From: Ramlibacter paludis
GTDB lineage: Bacteria > Pseudomonadota > Gammaproteobacteria > Burkholderiales > Burkholderiaceae_C
Direction of reading: 5' to 3'
Length of the DNA stretch: 64,000 nucleotides
Assembly: GCF_022012305.1 (NCBI RefSeq)
Contig: NZ_JAKLTM010000005.1
Coordinates: 310,001-374,000 of the forward strand
Positions 61,552 through 64,000 of this stretch are shown here, one piece after another. A program made the translations under genes and the position numbers. The notes below the pieces were generated by a model. That model did not search any database and was not told the DNA's origin. It saw nothing but the letters and a program-made list of their open reading frames with translations. How positions within the stretch are numbered: position 1 is the first letter of the stretch; the number at the start of each line of letters is the position of its first letter.

Positions 61552-61639
61552 AACGTTGCCATTGTCGCAGGGCGTCGTTGACCCGCCCCGGCCGGCCCGG
61601 GCATCATGGCCGGACACATCACGACAAGCGGAGGACACC

Positions 61640-62326
<687 letters not shown>

Positions 62327-62357
62327 CAAAATAGCCTTTCGTTCCGGAGTAATCCCC

Positions 62358-63692
<1,335 letters not shown>

Positions 63693-63697
63693 TCGAC

Positions 63698-63757
63698 GTC
63701 ATCCCCGCGCAGGCGGGGAGCCAGGGCGCCCTGGATTCCCGCCTGCGCGGGAATGAC
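63698..63757. repeat. Dispersed palindromic repeat (REP-like), copy B
   Basis: GTCATCCCCGCGCAGGCGGG starts the left arm and CCCGCCTGCGCGGGAATGAC ends the right arm; CCAGGGCG and CGCCCTGG lie at the centre. The 60-bp hairpin is the compact form of the element at 24225-24322. It supplies the last codons and the stop of the minus-strand gene beside it. Confidence 0.9.
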
Positions 63758-64000
63758 GTGAACGCAGTGCCTCGCAATGATCCACGCCGCTGGGCTCCGG
63801 CGGCAACACGACCGGCCGCGCTTGCACGCCGGGCGGCAGGTGCACCGGCACGCCCAGTTCCGGCTCGACGTGCCCTGCGCCGGCCAGCAGCACCACCACC
63901 TTCCCCGGCGCAACCGCGGACGCCACCGTCTGCGCCATCGCGACGTCACGCGCGATCTGGATGCGCGTCATCGGCTGGATCTGGCTTTCGGGCAGCAGCT
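63699..64000 (-). CDS. ChaN-like haem-binding family protein, 3' part, ending in a repeat
   Basis: The last part of a gene that starts beyond the window. The visible residues (IQPMTRIQIARDVAMAQTVA; KVVVLLAGAGHVEPELGVPV) match the C-terminal region of ChaN/Tiki-type haem-binding lipoproteins, including the conserved Gly-His segment. After VDHCEALR the reading frame runs into the REP-like element, giving the tail SRHSRAGGNPGRPGSPPARG, and stops at a TGA inside the repeat. The natural C-terminus has probably been replaced by repeat-encoded residues. Family assignment is moderately sure, as only about 100 residues are present. Confidence 0.65.
   Translation of the reverse strand, partial: LLPESQIQPMTRIQIARDVAMAQTVASAVAPGKVVVLLAGAGHVEPELGVPVHLPPGVQARPVVLPPEPSGVDHCEALRSRHSRAGGNPGRPGSPPARG

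Overview
The window is very GC-rich, densely packed bacterial chromosome. Gene content and order point to a beta-proteobacterium of the Comamonadaceae (Ramlibacter/Variovorax-like). The main pointers are the LysM protein-dprA-smg block, the tsaB-rimI-UDG-like block, a fused single-chain indolepyruvate oxidoreductase, and the YbbN/CnoX and yajC-secD-secF sets. I assign the family from gene families and order, not from a search. I saw no rRNA, tRNA, CRISPR, integrase or transposase. There is no gene-free stretch over 300 bases; the longest gaps are 47949-48217 (probable adhesin promoter) and 57863-58089 (mostly a palindromic repeat).

Layout. 1-2403: end of an amino-acid ABC transporter plus a class V PLP enzyme. 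2418-12784: glnE, divergent to yhdP, then a nitrilase-family amidase coupled to a FixL/FixJ-like two-component pair. 12787-18204: a small membrane protein, mltA, and an Lrp-type regulator divergent from the indolepyruvate oxidoreductase. 18333-24213: yajC-secD-secF and a DUF1631 protein with a glycine-rich insert. 24328-27251 (minus): LysM protein, dprA, smg. 27372-30422: def, lipoprotein, fmt, azlC, azlD. 30467-36547: pgk, a soluble sensor kinase with two response regulators, pyk, fba. 36636-37306: vapBC. 37389-42303: purC, a small exported protein, a thioredoxin, purE-purK and a Sua5-type synthase. 42361-46967: a GDSL-like lipoprotein with all catalytic residues replaced, SemiSWEET, dacB, tsaB-rimI and a degenerate UDG-like protein. 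46995-56353: a GT60-like glycosyltransferase divergent from a 2711-residue two-partner-secretion exoprotein. 56369-61551 (minus): glcD-like oxidase and purU-lysR-7TM/GGDEF-like operon. 61640-64000: DUF4197 protein, class III aminotransferase and the 3' part of a ChaN-like gene.

Most of the window is housekeeping: protein export, glycolysis, purine and tRNA-modification genes, formylation/deformylation. The least explained parts are: (i) the giant exoprotein with its divergent GT60-like gene, a possible adhesin-modification pair; (ii) three proteins that keep a family fold but have lost its catalytic motifs (GDSL lipoprotein, UDG-like protein, GGDEF-like receptor); (iii) paired GGTAACC-type sites 11 bp apart upstream of both pyk and fba; and (iv) palindromic repeats sitting within 0-11 bp of stop codons, one of which supplies the stop codon of a gene.
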